A DNA stretch of 64,000 bases from DASREM01 sp035652095 (GTDB lineage: Bacteria; Acidobacteriota; Terriglobia; Terriglobales; Acidobacteriaceae): contig DASREM010000011.1 of the NCBI GenBank assembly GCA_035652095.1, positions 62,001 to 126,000 of the forward strand, read 5' to 3'. Below are positions 17,751 through 26,420 of the stretch, one piece after another (the stretch's first letter is position 1; each line of letters starts with the position of its first letter). Made by a program: the position numbers and the translations under genes. The notes under the pieces are model-generated. The model was given only the letters and a program-made list of their open reading frames with translations. It did not search any database and was not told the origin of the DNA.

Positions 17751-20228
17751 ATGAATCCAGTCGGAAGTAAGGCGTTGACCAAAGAGACTTTTTTATCCAC
17801 TGAGTTCGGCGAACAGATCGATTACCACTTAAGGTTTACTTTAGGAAAGCGCGCGAACGAAGCAACTCCCAAGGACTATTTTCAAGCCATAGCATGGGCG
17901 CTCCGCCCCTATATTCTCAACGGTCTCTGGCAAACCGAGGACCGCTACAACGCCAATTCCGCAAAGCGGATGTATTATCTGTCGCTCGAGTTTCTGATCG
18001 GGCGCTGTTTGAGGAGCAATCTCTGGAATCTTGGCCTGCTGGAAACCTGTCGCGAATGGTTGGCAAGTCGCGACGTCTCCATTTCAGACGTGCTGGAGTC
18101 GGAACCGGATCCGGCGCTCGGCAATGGCGGCCTGGGGCGGTTAGCGGCATGCTTCCTCGACTCGCTGGCCAGCCTGAATATGCCGGGATATGGATACGGC
18201 ATCAATTACGAATTCGGCCTTTTCAAGCAGGAAATCCGCAACGGCTACCAGTTCGAGGTTCCCGACCAGTGGTTCCCCCAGTCCTCTCCCTGGATGGTGG
18301 AGCGCACGAACCAGGCGTGCCTCATCCCCGTCTATGGACGGATCGAAAGTAGCGCCGACCGCAGCGGCGAATACAACCCGATGTGGATGGACTGGCGCCT
18401 GATCATCGGAATTCCATACGACATGCCGATCGTGGGCCAGGACGGTAAGACCGTGAACTTCCTGCGGCTGTACTCGGCGCGCTCCTCGAAAGAGTTTGAC
18501 ATGAGCATCTTCAACTCCGGCGACTACGTGCGCGCCATGGAGCAGAAGATCTCATCGGAAAACATTTCCAAGGTGCTCTATCCCTCCGATTCGGTTCCCT
18601 CGGGGCGTGAACTGCGGTTGCTGCAGGAGTATTTCCTGGTGGCCTGCTCGGTTCGCGACATCATGAACCGCTTCAACCGCGACGGCTACCGACTGGAGGA
18701 ATTGCCTGACAAAGTTGCCATTCAACTCAACGACACTCATCCTGCGTTGACGGTCGTTGAAGTCATGCGGATGCTGGTGGACGAGCAGGAAATTCCGTGG
18801 GACCAGGCGTGGGAATGGACAAAATCCGTTTGCGGCTATACCAACCACACACTCATGGCGGAGGCGCTGGAGAAATGGCCGGTATCGTTGCTGGAATACG
18901 TAATCCCCCGGCACCTGCAGATCATCCTGGAAATCAACCATCGTTTTCTGCGCGAGGTGCGCCAGCGCTGGCCGAATGATGAAGACCGGGTAAGCCGCGT
19001 GTCGCTGATCCAGGAAGGTGGAGAGAAGCACGTGCGCATGGCGCACTTGGCGATAATCGGCAGCCATGCCATCAACGGGGTCTCCAAACTTCATTCCCGC
19101 CTGGTCACGGAGAGCCTGGTTCCGGAGTTCGCCACGCTATGGCCGGAGCGCTTCCACAATAAGACCAACGGCGTGAATCACCGCCGCTGGCTGATTGAAA
19201 GCAATCCATCATTGACCAGCCTGATCAATGAGCGGATCGGCGACACCTGGATGACGGAACCGTCCCGCCTGGGAGATCTGCGGGAACATTGCTGGTCCGA
19301 AGAACTGCAGGAAGATTTCTTCCTGGCGAAACGGGAAGCCAAGGTTGCGCTGGCAAGGGTCATCCGGGAAATGACCGGAGTGGCGCTGAATACCGAGACC
19401 ATGTTCGACGTTCAGGTCAAGCGCATTCACGAATACAAGCGGCAGTTGCTGAACATCCTGGCGATCATTGATCACTACTTAGCTCTGACTCGTGATGGAG
19501 TGCTCCCGGTGACGCCGCGAACCTGGATCTTCGGGGGAAAGGCCGCGCCGGGATATTTCATGGCGAAGACGATCATCAAGCTGGTGAACAGCGTCAGCCG
19601 GTTGCTTTCTTCCGACAAGAGGACCGAGGGGCTGCTTGCGGTGGTGTTCGTGCCAGACTACAAGGTTTCGCTCGCGGAGAAGATCATCCCTGCCGCGGAT
19701 GTGAGCGAGCAAATTTCGACTGCCGGTATGGAAGCATCCGGGACCGGCAATATGAAGCTTTCCATGAATGGCGCCCTGACGGTGGGAACGCTGGATGGAG
19801 CCAACATCGAGATTCGCGAAGCGGTCGGCGCAGAAAACATCTACACCTTTGGACTCACTGCGGAGAAGGTCGCCGCACACCGGCGCAACGGAACTTACAA
19901 GTCCCTGGAACTCTATCTCGAGAAGCCGCGGATCCGACGCGTGGTTGAATTCATTGGCAGCTCGGACTTGTCGCCTTCGGAGCCGGGAATCTTCGCCCCC
20001 ATTCAGAGCGCGTTGCTGGAAGGCGGCGACCCTTACTTCCATCTCGCCGATCTGGAATCGTATCTCCACATCCAGAATCAGATCGCCATTGACTACCAGG
20101 ACCAGGCGCTTTGGGCGGCAAAAGCGATCAGGAATATTGCGGGGATGGGATATTTTTCCAGCGACCGCACCATTCGTGAATACGCGGAAGACACCTGGAA
20201 GATACGCTCCTACCGGGACGAAGATTAG
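17751..20228 (+). CDS. glgP: Glycogen/starch phosphorylase
   Basis: Phosphorolytic release of glucose-1-phosphate from alpha-1,4-glucan; PLP-dependent, GT35. The 825 residues are full length. Visible are the conserved NGGLGRLAACFLDS, the GYGINYEFG segment, QLNDTHPA, the phosphate/glucan region FGGKAAPGYFMAK, and the PLP-lysine signature EASGTGNMKLSMNGALTVGTLDG (split here for length; Lys about residue 665). RBS GGAGTAGGA lies directly upstream. It appears to be a single gene, with glgA/glgB not nearby, and it converges on gluQRS. Confidence 0.97.
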   Translation: MNPVGSKALTKETFLSTEFGEQIDYHLRFTLGKRANEATPKDYFQAIAWALRPYILNGLWQTEDRYNANSAKRMYYLSLEFLIGRCLRSNLWNLGLLETCREWLASRDVSISDVLESEPDPALGNGGLGRLAACFLDSLASLNMPGYGYGINYEFGLFKQEIRNGYQFEVPDQWFPQSSPWMVERTNQACLIPVYGRIESSADRSGEYNPMWMDWRLIIGIPYDMPIVGQDGKTVNFLRLYSARSSKEFDMSIFNSGDYVRAMEQKISSENISKVLYPSDSVPSGRELRLLQEYFLVACSVRDIMNRFNRDGYRLEELPDKVAIQLNDTHPALTVVEVMRMLVDEQEIPWDQAWEWTKSVCGYTNHTLMAEALEKWPVSLLEYVIPRHLQIILEINHRFLREVRQRWPNDEDRVSRVSLIQEGGEKHVRMAHLAIIGSHAINGVSKLHSRLVTESLVPEFATLWPERFHNKTNGVNHRRWLIESNPSLTSLINERIGDTWMTEPSRLGDLREHCWSEELQEDFFLAKREAKVALARVIREMTGVALNTETMFDVQVKRIHEYKRQLLNILAIIDHYLALTRDGVLPVTPRTWIFGGKAAPGYFMAKTIIKLVNSVSRLLSSDKRTEGLLAVVFVPDYKVSLAEKIIPAADVSEQISTAGMEASGTGNMKLSMNGALTVGTLDGANIEIREAVGAENIYTFGLTAEKVAAHRRNGTYKSLELYLEKPRIRRVVEFIGSSDLSPSEPGIFAPIQSALLEGGDPYFHLADLESYLHIQNQIAIDYQDQALWAAKAIRNIAGMGYFSSDRTIREYAEDTWKIRSYRDED

Positions 20229-20243
20229 CGGCGAAGACTGGTG

Positions 20244-20259
20244 AGGGTGTTCCCACCCT
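20244..20259. terminator. Weak hairpin between converging genes
   Basis: AGGGTG (20244-20249), loop TTCC, CACCCT (20254-20259), in the 36-bp gap between the glgP and gluQRS stops. No T-run follows on either strand, so this is at best a weak bidirectional terminator. Confidence 0.35.
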
Positions 20260-20264
20260 TGAAA

Positions 20265-21185
20265 TTATGGCAAGCCCAGAAGTTCTGGTAGGGGCGAATG
20301 CAGCACCTGTTCGGGCGAGTATCCCGCGCTGCGGAGAGAACGAATGCTGAGCGCGTCGTTTCGCTTGGCGAGGCGAACTCCCTGAGCATCGCGCACCAGG
20401 TCGCAGTGATAGAACAGCGGCTGCGCAAACTCGAGAGCGCGATACAGAAGAAGCTGACGCGCGGTGGATTTCAGCAGATCGGAGCCACGAACCACTTCCG
20501 TAATTTGCATGGCCGCATCATCCACAACGACAGCCAGTTGATAAGCCGGAACATCATCCCGCCGCCAAACGATAAAATCTCCAAAGTCTCGTCCTGCCAC
20601 CCACTGTTGTGAACCCCGGTGTTGATCGCCAAAACGAACCAGTTCGCCATCGGGAACCCGGAACCGCCAGTTGACTCCGGCAGGCTCGGCGAAATTCCGG
20701 CCGTCTTTGCGCTCGCGGCACCGTCCGGAGTAAAGGGGCTCGTCGTCCATATCGTTGGGCGCAGTCACCGATTGGGCTACATCTTTCCTGGAGCAACTAC
20801 ACGGATAGATCCGGCCCTCATCCCGCAGTTTGCGCCATGCTTGCAGGTAAAACTTCCTTCGTGCGCTCTGGGCATAGGGCCCGAAGCCGCCTTCAATGTC
20901 AGGTCCTTCTGACCAGCGGATCCCGAGCCAGCGCAAATCCTCGAGCATTGCGTCTTCAAACTCTGGACGACTTCTCTGGCGATCGAGGTCTTCGTTGCGC
21001 AGAATCAAGGCGCCGTTTGCGGCGTGCGCTCGTTCAAACGCGGTCCAGAAAGTGCGCGCGTGTCCCACGTGGAGAAAGCCCGTGGGAGAGGGAGCCAAGC
21101 GCCCTCGGTATCCACCTGGTGTCTGGTTCCCTGCCACATTTTGATTGTACCCAGCCGCGATATTTGGAGACTGGGCCCATTTCAT
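20265..21185 (-). CDS. gluQRS: Glutamyl-Q tRNA(Asp) synthetase
   Basis: GluRS paralogue lacking the anticodon-binding domain; it glutamylates queuosine-34 of tRNA-Asp. The 306 residues fit the family. It has the class-I HIGH motif (GRLAPSPTGFLHVGHARTF), a zinc-type CSCSRKD segment, Y-x-GRC (LYSGRCRER), and RLAKRNDALSIR in place of the GluRS KMSKS. The first 26 residues before GGYRGRLAPS are an atypical leader, so the start could be slightly later. It diverges from the sortilin-repeat gene by about 40 bp. Confidence 0.93.
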   Translation of the reverse strand: MKWAQSPNIAAGYNQNVAGNQTPGGYRGRLAPSPTGFLHVGHARTFWTAFERAHAANGALILRNEDLDRQRSRPEFEDAMLEDLRWLGIRWSEGPDIEGGFGPYAQSARRKFYLQAWRKLRDEGRIYPCSCSRKDVAQSVTAPNDMDDEPLYSGRCRERKDGRNFAEPAGVNWRFRVPDGELVRFGDQHRGSQQWVAGRDFGDFIVWRRDDVPAYQLAVVVDDAAMQITEVVRGSDLLKSTARQLLLYRALEFAQPLFYHCDLVRDAQGVRLAKRNDALSIRSLRSAGYSPEQVLHSPLPELLGLP

Positions 21186-21224
21186 TTATGCTTTGAGGCC
21201 CGGCATCTCATCGGAGGATCAAGC

Positions 21225-24200
21225 GTGATCCGAGTCCACCGCATTCTTGCGATTTTTCTGGCCTGCTTTGTTCCATTTCTCTCCACTCTCTCAACCTCTC
21301 AAGTGATTCCGGAGAACACTTACCAGGAATTGCGCTGGCGAATGATCGGGCCGTTCCGCGGTGGCCGTACCCGCGCCGTGAGCGGGGTCCCTTCGCAACC
21401 CAACGTTTTTTATGTCGGCGCAGTCAACGGGGGAGTGTGGAAGTCCAACGACTATGGACGAACCTGGAATCCGATCTTTGACGATCAGCCGACCCAGTCG
21501 ATTGGGGCCATCGCAGTCGCTCCCTCCGATCCCAATATCGTGTACGTAGGCAGCGGCGAGGGTTTGCACCGCCCTGACCTTTCGGTTGGAAATGGGATCT
21601 ACAAGTCCACTGATGCAGGAAAGACATGGACGCATCTTGGCCTGCAAAACGGAATGCAGATTCCCGCCCTGGCGGTCGATCCTCATGACCCCAACAAGCT
21701 CTTCGCGGCCGTGCTCGGACGACCCTATGGACCCAGCGAAGAACGCGGCATCTATCGGTCTGCCGACGGCGGTCAGAGCTGGCAAAACGTGCTGCACAAG
21801 GACGCCAATACAGGCGGCTCCGACGTCGAGATCGATCCTTCGAATCCCAACATCATTTACGCGAGCCTCTGGGAGATTCGTGAGGGGCCATGGGAGGACA
21901 ACAACCAGTTCCAGGGCAGCGGTGGAGGCTTGTTCAAGAGCACCGATGGCGGTACTACCTGGCGGCAATTGAAGGGTGGCCTTCCCGACAATCTTTCGCA
22001 AATCAATGTGGCGATTGCGCCCAGTCAGCCCAATCGTCTTTATGCGGCGTTTTCTACTACAGCCAAAGCGGAATACGGTTCCGGCGCTGGGTTAGGGTTC
22101 TATCGCTCCGATGACGGTGGCGAAACCTGGAACCGTCCGGGGGAAGATCCGCGAGCCTCATTCAAAATCGGAGGCGGCGACCTGCCGATTCCGCGGGTTG
22201 ATCCGCAAAACCCGGATGTGGTTTACAGCACCAGCATCGTGACCTTCCGTTCCAACGATGCGGGAAAGACCTGGACCGGTATTCGTGGTGCTCCCGGCGG
22301 CGATGACTACCAAAATATATGGATCAATCCCAACAACCCGAAAATCATTCTCCTCGTCAGCGACCAGGGAGCTGTTGTTTCGGTGAACGGGGGAGAAAGC
22401 TGGAGCTCATGGTACAACCAGCCGACGGCGCAGCTTTACCACGTCGCGGTCACCAATACCTTTCCTTACAAGCTGTGCAGCGGACAACAGGAGAGTGGTT
22501 CGGTTTGTATTTCGAGCCGCGGCAATGACGGAGCCATCACCTATCGCGAGTGGCACCCCGTCGGGGTCATCGAATATGGATATGCGGCCCCCGATCCGCT
22601 CGATCCCGACATCATTTATGGAGCCGGCAGGACCGAGGTCTCAAAATTCCACTGGTCGACGGGCCAGGTGCAGAACATCACTCCCATTCCAGTGCGAGAT
22701 CCCAAGTATCGCGCCGATCGCACCGAGCCGATCATGTTCTCGCCGATTGACCCGCACACCCTGTACTACGCGAGCAACTATCTTTTCAAGACGACCGACG
22801 GTGGTCAGCACTGGGAAACGATCAGTCCAGACCTGACGCGGACCGATCCGGGAACGCCCGCGAGCGTGGGCGATTTCATCTCGAAGAATCCTGACGCCGC
22901 CAAGCAGCGTGGAGTCATTTATTCGCTCGCCCCTTCTTTCAAAAACATTCATACCATCTGGGCAGGCACTGACGACGGACAGCTTTGGAGCACACGCGAT
23001 GGGGGCAAGAATTGGAGCAACCTGACACCGAACGACATGACGCCGTGGCGCAAAGTTACGCAAATCCAGGCTTCGCATTTCGACGACAATTCAGCGTACG
23101 TTTCGGCCAGCGGGTTTCGCATTGATGACTTGCACCCTTACATCTATCGCACACACGATGCTGGCAAATCCTGGCAGCTGATTACCCATGGCTTACCGGA
23201 TTCTCCGGTGGACGTGGTTCGGGAAGATCCGGAAAGAAAAGGGCTCCTGTTTGCCGGAACTGAAACCGGGGTGTGGGTTTCATTCGACGACGGCGAGAAT
23301 TGGCAGAGCCTGCAATTGAACCTGCCGCACACGTCGATGCGCGACTTGTGGATTCATGAAAATGACCTGATCGTCGCCACTCACGGACGAGGTTTCTGGA
23401 TCCTCGACGCCATTACGCTCCTGCGACAGGTGAACGCATCCTTTGCAACCGCGGACGCAACTTTGTTCAAGCCCGGGATGGCCTATCGCGTTCGCCGCGA
23501 TACTTACACCGATACCCCGGTTCCGCCTGATGAGCCCGCCGCGCAGAATCCCCCCGATGGTGCAGTGATTGACTACTATCTCGCAAAGCCCGCCGAGGGC
23601 GCGCTCCGTCTGGAGATCCTGGACGCCGCCGGCAAGGCGGTGCGCAGCTACGCAAGCACGGACCCGCCGGCCGCAACGGAAGAAAGTCTAAAAAAGCAGC
23701 TCATTCCGCTGTACTGGATCCGCATGCCCCGCGCGTTGGGCACCGACGCCGGCCATCATCGCTGGGTCTGGGACCTGCGATATGCGGAGCCGGTTTCCAC
23801 CGAGCATGAGTACCCCATCTCGGCAGTGCCGCACGATACACCGCGTCTTCCGCAGGGACCGCTGGCCCTGCCGGGACAATACACGGTGCGTCTTTCCGTG
23901 AATGGCAAAACCTACACTGCTCCGTTGACCGTGAAAATGGACCCACGCGTCAAGATCACGCCGGCAGCATTGTCGCAACTGTTCAGCCTGGAGTCGAGGC
24001 TCAGTTCCATGCTCAGCGACAGTTCCACCGCCGTGCTGCAGGCGCAGGCGGTCCGTTCGCAACTGGACAAGCTGAAGTCCCAAGCCAGTGGCTCGGTTGC
24101 AGACGCGGTGAAGACTGCGGGGGAAGAACTCACTGCGATCTATGATCAAACCGGGAAACCCGGCGCCGCTCCGGCAAATACTCTAAAGCGTCTGAACGGC

Positions 24201-24434
24201 AACGCATCAGCGCTCTACTTCGCTATCGGCCAATCGGACGCGCAACCCACCACGGTCCAAGTGGAGACCACGGACACCCTGGGTCGTGATCTGCCTGCGG
24301 CGCTGAAATCATGGAGCGACTTCAAGCAGAATGTTCTCGCAAAGCTGAATCAGCAGCTGCAAGCCGCACATCTACCTCAGGTCCAGGCAGATGCCGTTTC
24401 TGAAAATGGGGCGGACGGTGAAGACATGGAATAA
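21225..24434 (+). CDS. Exported sortilin/BNR-repeat beta-propeller protein
   Basis: About 1069 residues. A signal peptide (RILAIFLACFVPFLSTLS) is followed by many BNR/Asp-box repeats of the S-x-D-x-G-x-T-W type (KSNDYGRTW, KSTDAGKTW, RSADGGQSW, KSTDGGTTW, RSDDGGETW, RSNDAGKTW, KTTDGGQHW), giving a VPS10/sortilin-like ten-bladed propeller to about residue 740. The C-terminal third has an immunoglobulin-like segment (GQYTVRLSVNGKTYTAPL) and a helical end. The GTG at 21225 is selected by GGAGG at 21213-21217. Homologues are annotated variously as glycosyl hydrolase; no hydrolase residues support that here. Confidence 0.85.
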   Translation: MIRVHRILAIFLACFVPFLSTLSTSQVIPENTYQELRWRMIGPFRGGRTRAVSGVPSQPNVFYVGAVNGGVWKSNDYGRTWNPIFDDQPTQSIGAIAVAPSDPNIVYVGSGEGLHRPDLSVGNGIYKSTDAGKTWTHLGLQNGMQIPALAVDPHDPNKLFAAVLGRPYGPSEERGIYRSADGGQSWQNVLHKDANTGGSDVEIDPSNPNIIYASLWEIREGPWEDNNQFQGSGGGLFKSTDGGTTWRQLKGGLPDNLSQINVAIAPSQPNRLYAAFSTTAKAEYGSGAGLGFYRSDDGGETWNRPGEDPRASFKIGGGDLPIPRVDPQNPDVVYSTSIVTFRSNDAGKTWTGIRGAPGGDDYQNIWINPNNPKIILLVSDQGAVVSVNGGESWSSWYNQPTAQLYHVAVTNTFPYKLCSGQQESGSVCISSRGNDGAITYREWHPVGVIEYGYAAPDPLDPDIIYGAGRTEVSKFHWSTGQVQNITPIPVRDPKYRADRTEPIMFSPIDPHTLYYASNYLFKTTDGGQHWETISPDLTRTDPGTPASVGDFISKNPDAAKQRGVIYSLAPSFKNIHTIWAGTDDGQLWSTRDGGKNWSNLTPNDMTPWRKVTQIQASHFDDNSAYVSASGFRIDDLHPYIYRTHDAGKSWQLITHGLPDSPVDVVREDPERKGLLFAGTETGVWVSFDDGENWQSLQLNLPHTSMRDLWIHENDLIVATHGRGFWILDAITLLRQVNASFATADATLFKPGMAYRVRRDTYTDTPVPPDEPAAQNPPDGAVIDYYLAKPAEGALRLEILDAAGKAVRSYASTDPPAATEESLKKQLIPLYWIRMPRALGTDAGHHRWVWDLRYAEPVSTEHEYPISAVPHDTPRLPQGPLALPGQYTVRLSVNGKTYTAPLTVKMDPRVKITPAALSQLFSLESRLSSMLSDSSTAVLQAQAVRSQLDKLKSQASGSVADAVKTAGEELTAIYDQTGKPGAAPANTLKRLNGNASALYFAIGQSDAQPTTVQVETTDTLGRDLPAALKSWSDFKQNVLAKLNQQLQAAHLPQVQADAVSENGADGEDME

Positions 24435-24517
24435 TTTTGAAACGGTGGAAATCAGGCCGACATAGCCTCACACCAATCGGGTAAAATGTGGCCTCACGGT
24501 AAAAGGGAGTCATAGGC

Positions 24518-24724
24518 ATGGACAGGTTCCATCGTAGGCCTCAGCAACACGACACTCATATCGGACGCGAGTGTATCTTCTGCAAAAGCTATGATCCGGA
24601 ATTTTCCAACCGCCAGCCCGTGGATCGTTTGATAGAAGGAAAACTGGAAGAATCCGCCGCGGCGCATCTCACAGAAGACGGGTATGTGCGACACCGCATG
24701 GCCGAACTCAAGAAACGTGGGTAG
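24518..24724 (+). CDS. Small hypothetical protein with CxxC
   Basis: 68 codons, ATG with GGGAG about 10 bases upstream. The sequence is hydrophilic with ECIFCKSYD (CxxC) and a helical C-terminus (VRHRMAELKKRG). It may be a small metal-binding protein. It lies between two larger same-strand genes. It is supported only by the RBS, the composition and the lack of a competing frame. Confidence 0.5.
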   Translation: MDRFHRRPQQHDTHIGRECIFCKSYDPEFSNRQPVDRLIEGKLEESAAAHLTEDGYVRHRMAELKKRG

Positions 24725-24854
24725 CCTTGGGTTCGCTGGCCCGTTCCGCCTGATCGAAGAAGTTTCTCGCACCGCTTGCTGACCGCCCGCTGCGTGCTTC
24801 GTCATCGTTTTTTCTTTTCAGCTATCGCCAAACGTTCTATAGGTACACTGCCTT

Positions 24855-26414
24855 ATGCTGCGCTGGGAAAAAATCCACATCATCAAGAATGTGGGTTCGA
24901 GCTGGTTCAGTCTCGGATTCAACATCCTGGTGGGCATTTTTCTCTCCCCATTTATTCTGCATCGCCTCGGGGACGCCGCCTACGGCATTTGGGTGCTGAT
25001 CTTCTCGGTGACCGGCTACTACGGTCTGTTCGACCTGGGCATCCGTTCTTCGGTAGTGCGCTACGTTTCCAGATTCACCGCGATCAACGACCGACAAAGC
25101 CTGTCGAAACTGGTGAACACCAGCCTGTTCAGCTACACCGTCATCGGCGGCGTAACCATGGCGTTCACCCTGGCTGGAATGTCGTACGTGAACTCCTGGT
25201 TTCGAATCCCACCGGAATTCGCACGGACCTCGCAGGTCCTCTTTTTGATGGTTGGCACATCGGTGGCGCTGGGATTTCCTTTGGGAGTCTATAGCGGCAT
25301 TCTGGAAGGCCTGCAACGGTTCTATCTTCTGAACCTCACCAACGTGGGTTCGACGCTTTTGCGCGCCGTCTTCATCGTCGTCGCCCTGAACTACGGGTAC
25401 GGGCTTCTCATGGTCGCGGCGATCACAGTCATCCTGCCTCTGCTGGTGTCCATCCTGCGTGCTGCGATTGTGGTGCGGATTCTACCGCTGAACTTTGGTT
25501 GGCGCTACGTGGACCGCGCCTCTCTACGCGAAATGGCGGGCTACAGCGGCACGACATTTCTGATCATGATCTCATTCAAGTTGCGGTTCAAGACCGATGA
25601 ACTGGTGATCGGAACTCTGCTCTCTTCCGCCGCCATCACCTACTTTTCGATCGCAGACCGGCTGCTCGACTATGCGTCCGAGGTGGTGAGCAGCCTTGCT
25701 CAAATCTTTGTCCCAATGTCGAGCCAGTCGGATGCGGTGGGCGACACGGCCCGGCTGCAAAAAATCTTCATTGCCGGAAACCGCGCTTGCGCCATGATCA
25801 TTTTCCCGATCGCCGCAATCCTGGTGATTCTTGGCAAATCGGTGATCGCAGTGTGGGTCGGCGAAAAATATGTGCCCATGAGCTACCCCGTCATGCTGGT
25901 CCTGCTGTTCCCCATGACGGCATCCTTGGCCCAGGGCGCGTCGTCGCGAATTCTGTTCGGAATGGCCCGGCATAGAACGCTTTCCTGGATCGTGTTCATG
26001 GAAGCGATTGCCAACCTGGCTCTCAGCATCATCCTGATTCGTCCGTTGGGAATCGTTGGAGACGCCCTGGGTACCGCGATCCCTCTCAGTTGCACTGCGC
26101 TGTTTTTCTATCCGCGACACATGTGCCGCCTGCTCGGCATGCGAGTGAGCAGCTTTCTGCTACAGACGTACTTGCTGCCCATCTTTTTATGCGCGCCGCT
26201 CGTAGCCGTTCTGGTTGGCTTGCATTATTGGTTCGTGCCACGTCGGTACTTCGAGTTAGCCCTTCAGTTGGGGGCCGCACTGGCGGTATACGGCTTGGGA
26301 GTACTGTGGGCATTCTGGACCAGACGCTTGTGGAAGGTGGAAACGGTGCCGCCAGTGCCGGTAGAGTCTGCCGCAGTTTTAGCGTTTCAAGGCGACGTTC
26401 CCCGCCTCGATTAG
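24855..26414 (+). CDS. Oligosaccharide/lipid-linked saccharide flippase (MOP superfamily)
   Basis: A 519-residue polytopic protein with about 14 hydrophobic segments. It starts with MLRWEKIHIIKNVGSSWFS and a first helix pair typical of Wzx/RfbX-like flippases (GDAAYGIWVLIFSVTGYYGLFDLGIRSSVVRYVSR). The family exports undecaprenyl-linked glycans across the inner membrane. No glycosyltransferase cluster adjoins it, so its substrate is unknown. It ends six bp from the stop of the AAA/PEGA gene, which converges. Confidence 0.88.
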   Translation: MLRWEKIHIIKNVGSSWFSLGFNILVGIFLSPFILHRLGDAAYGIWVLIFSVTGYYGLFDLGIRSSVVRYVSRFTAINDRQSLSKLVNTSLFSYTVIGGVTMAFTLAGMSYVNSWFRIPPEFARTSQVLFLMVGTSVALGFPLGVYSGILEGLQRFYLLNLTNVGSTLLRAVFIVVALNYGYGLLMVAAITVILPLLVSILRAAIVVRILPLNFGWRYVDRASLREMAGYSGTTFLIMISFKLRFKTDELVIGTLLSSAAITYFSIADRLLDYASEVVSSLAQIFVPMSSQSDAVGDTARLQKIFIAGNRACAMIIFPIAAILVILGKSVIAVWVGEKYVPMSYPVMLVLLFPMTASLAQGASSRILFGMARHRTLSWIVFMEAIANLALSIILIRPLGIVGDALGTAIPLSCTALFFYPRHMCRLLGMRVSSFLLQTYLLPIFLCAPLVAVLVGLHYWFVPRRYFELALQLGAALAVYGLGVLWAFWTRRLWKVETVPPVPVESAAVLAFQGDVPRLD

Positions 26415-26420
26415 GTTTCT

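Noticed and set aside
17630..17770. 46-codon leader-like frame before glgP
   Set aside because: GGAGG touches the ATG with zero spacing, the peptide has no recognisable feature, and it overlaps the glgP start.
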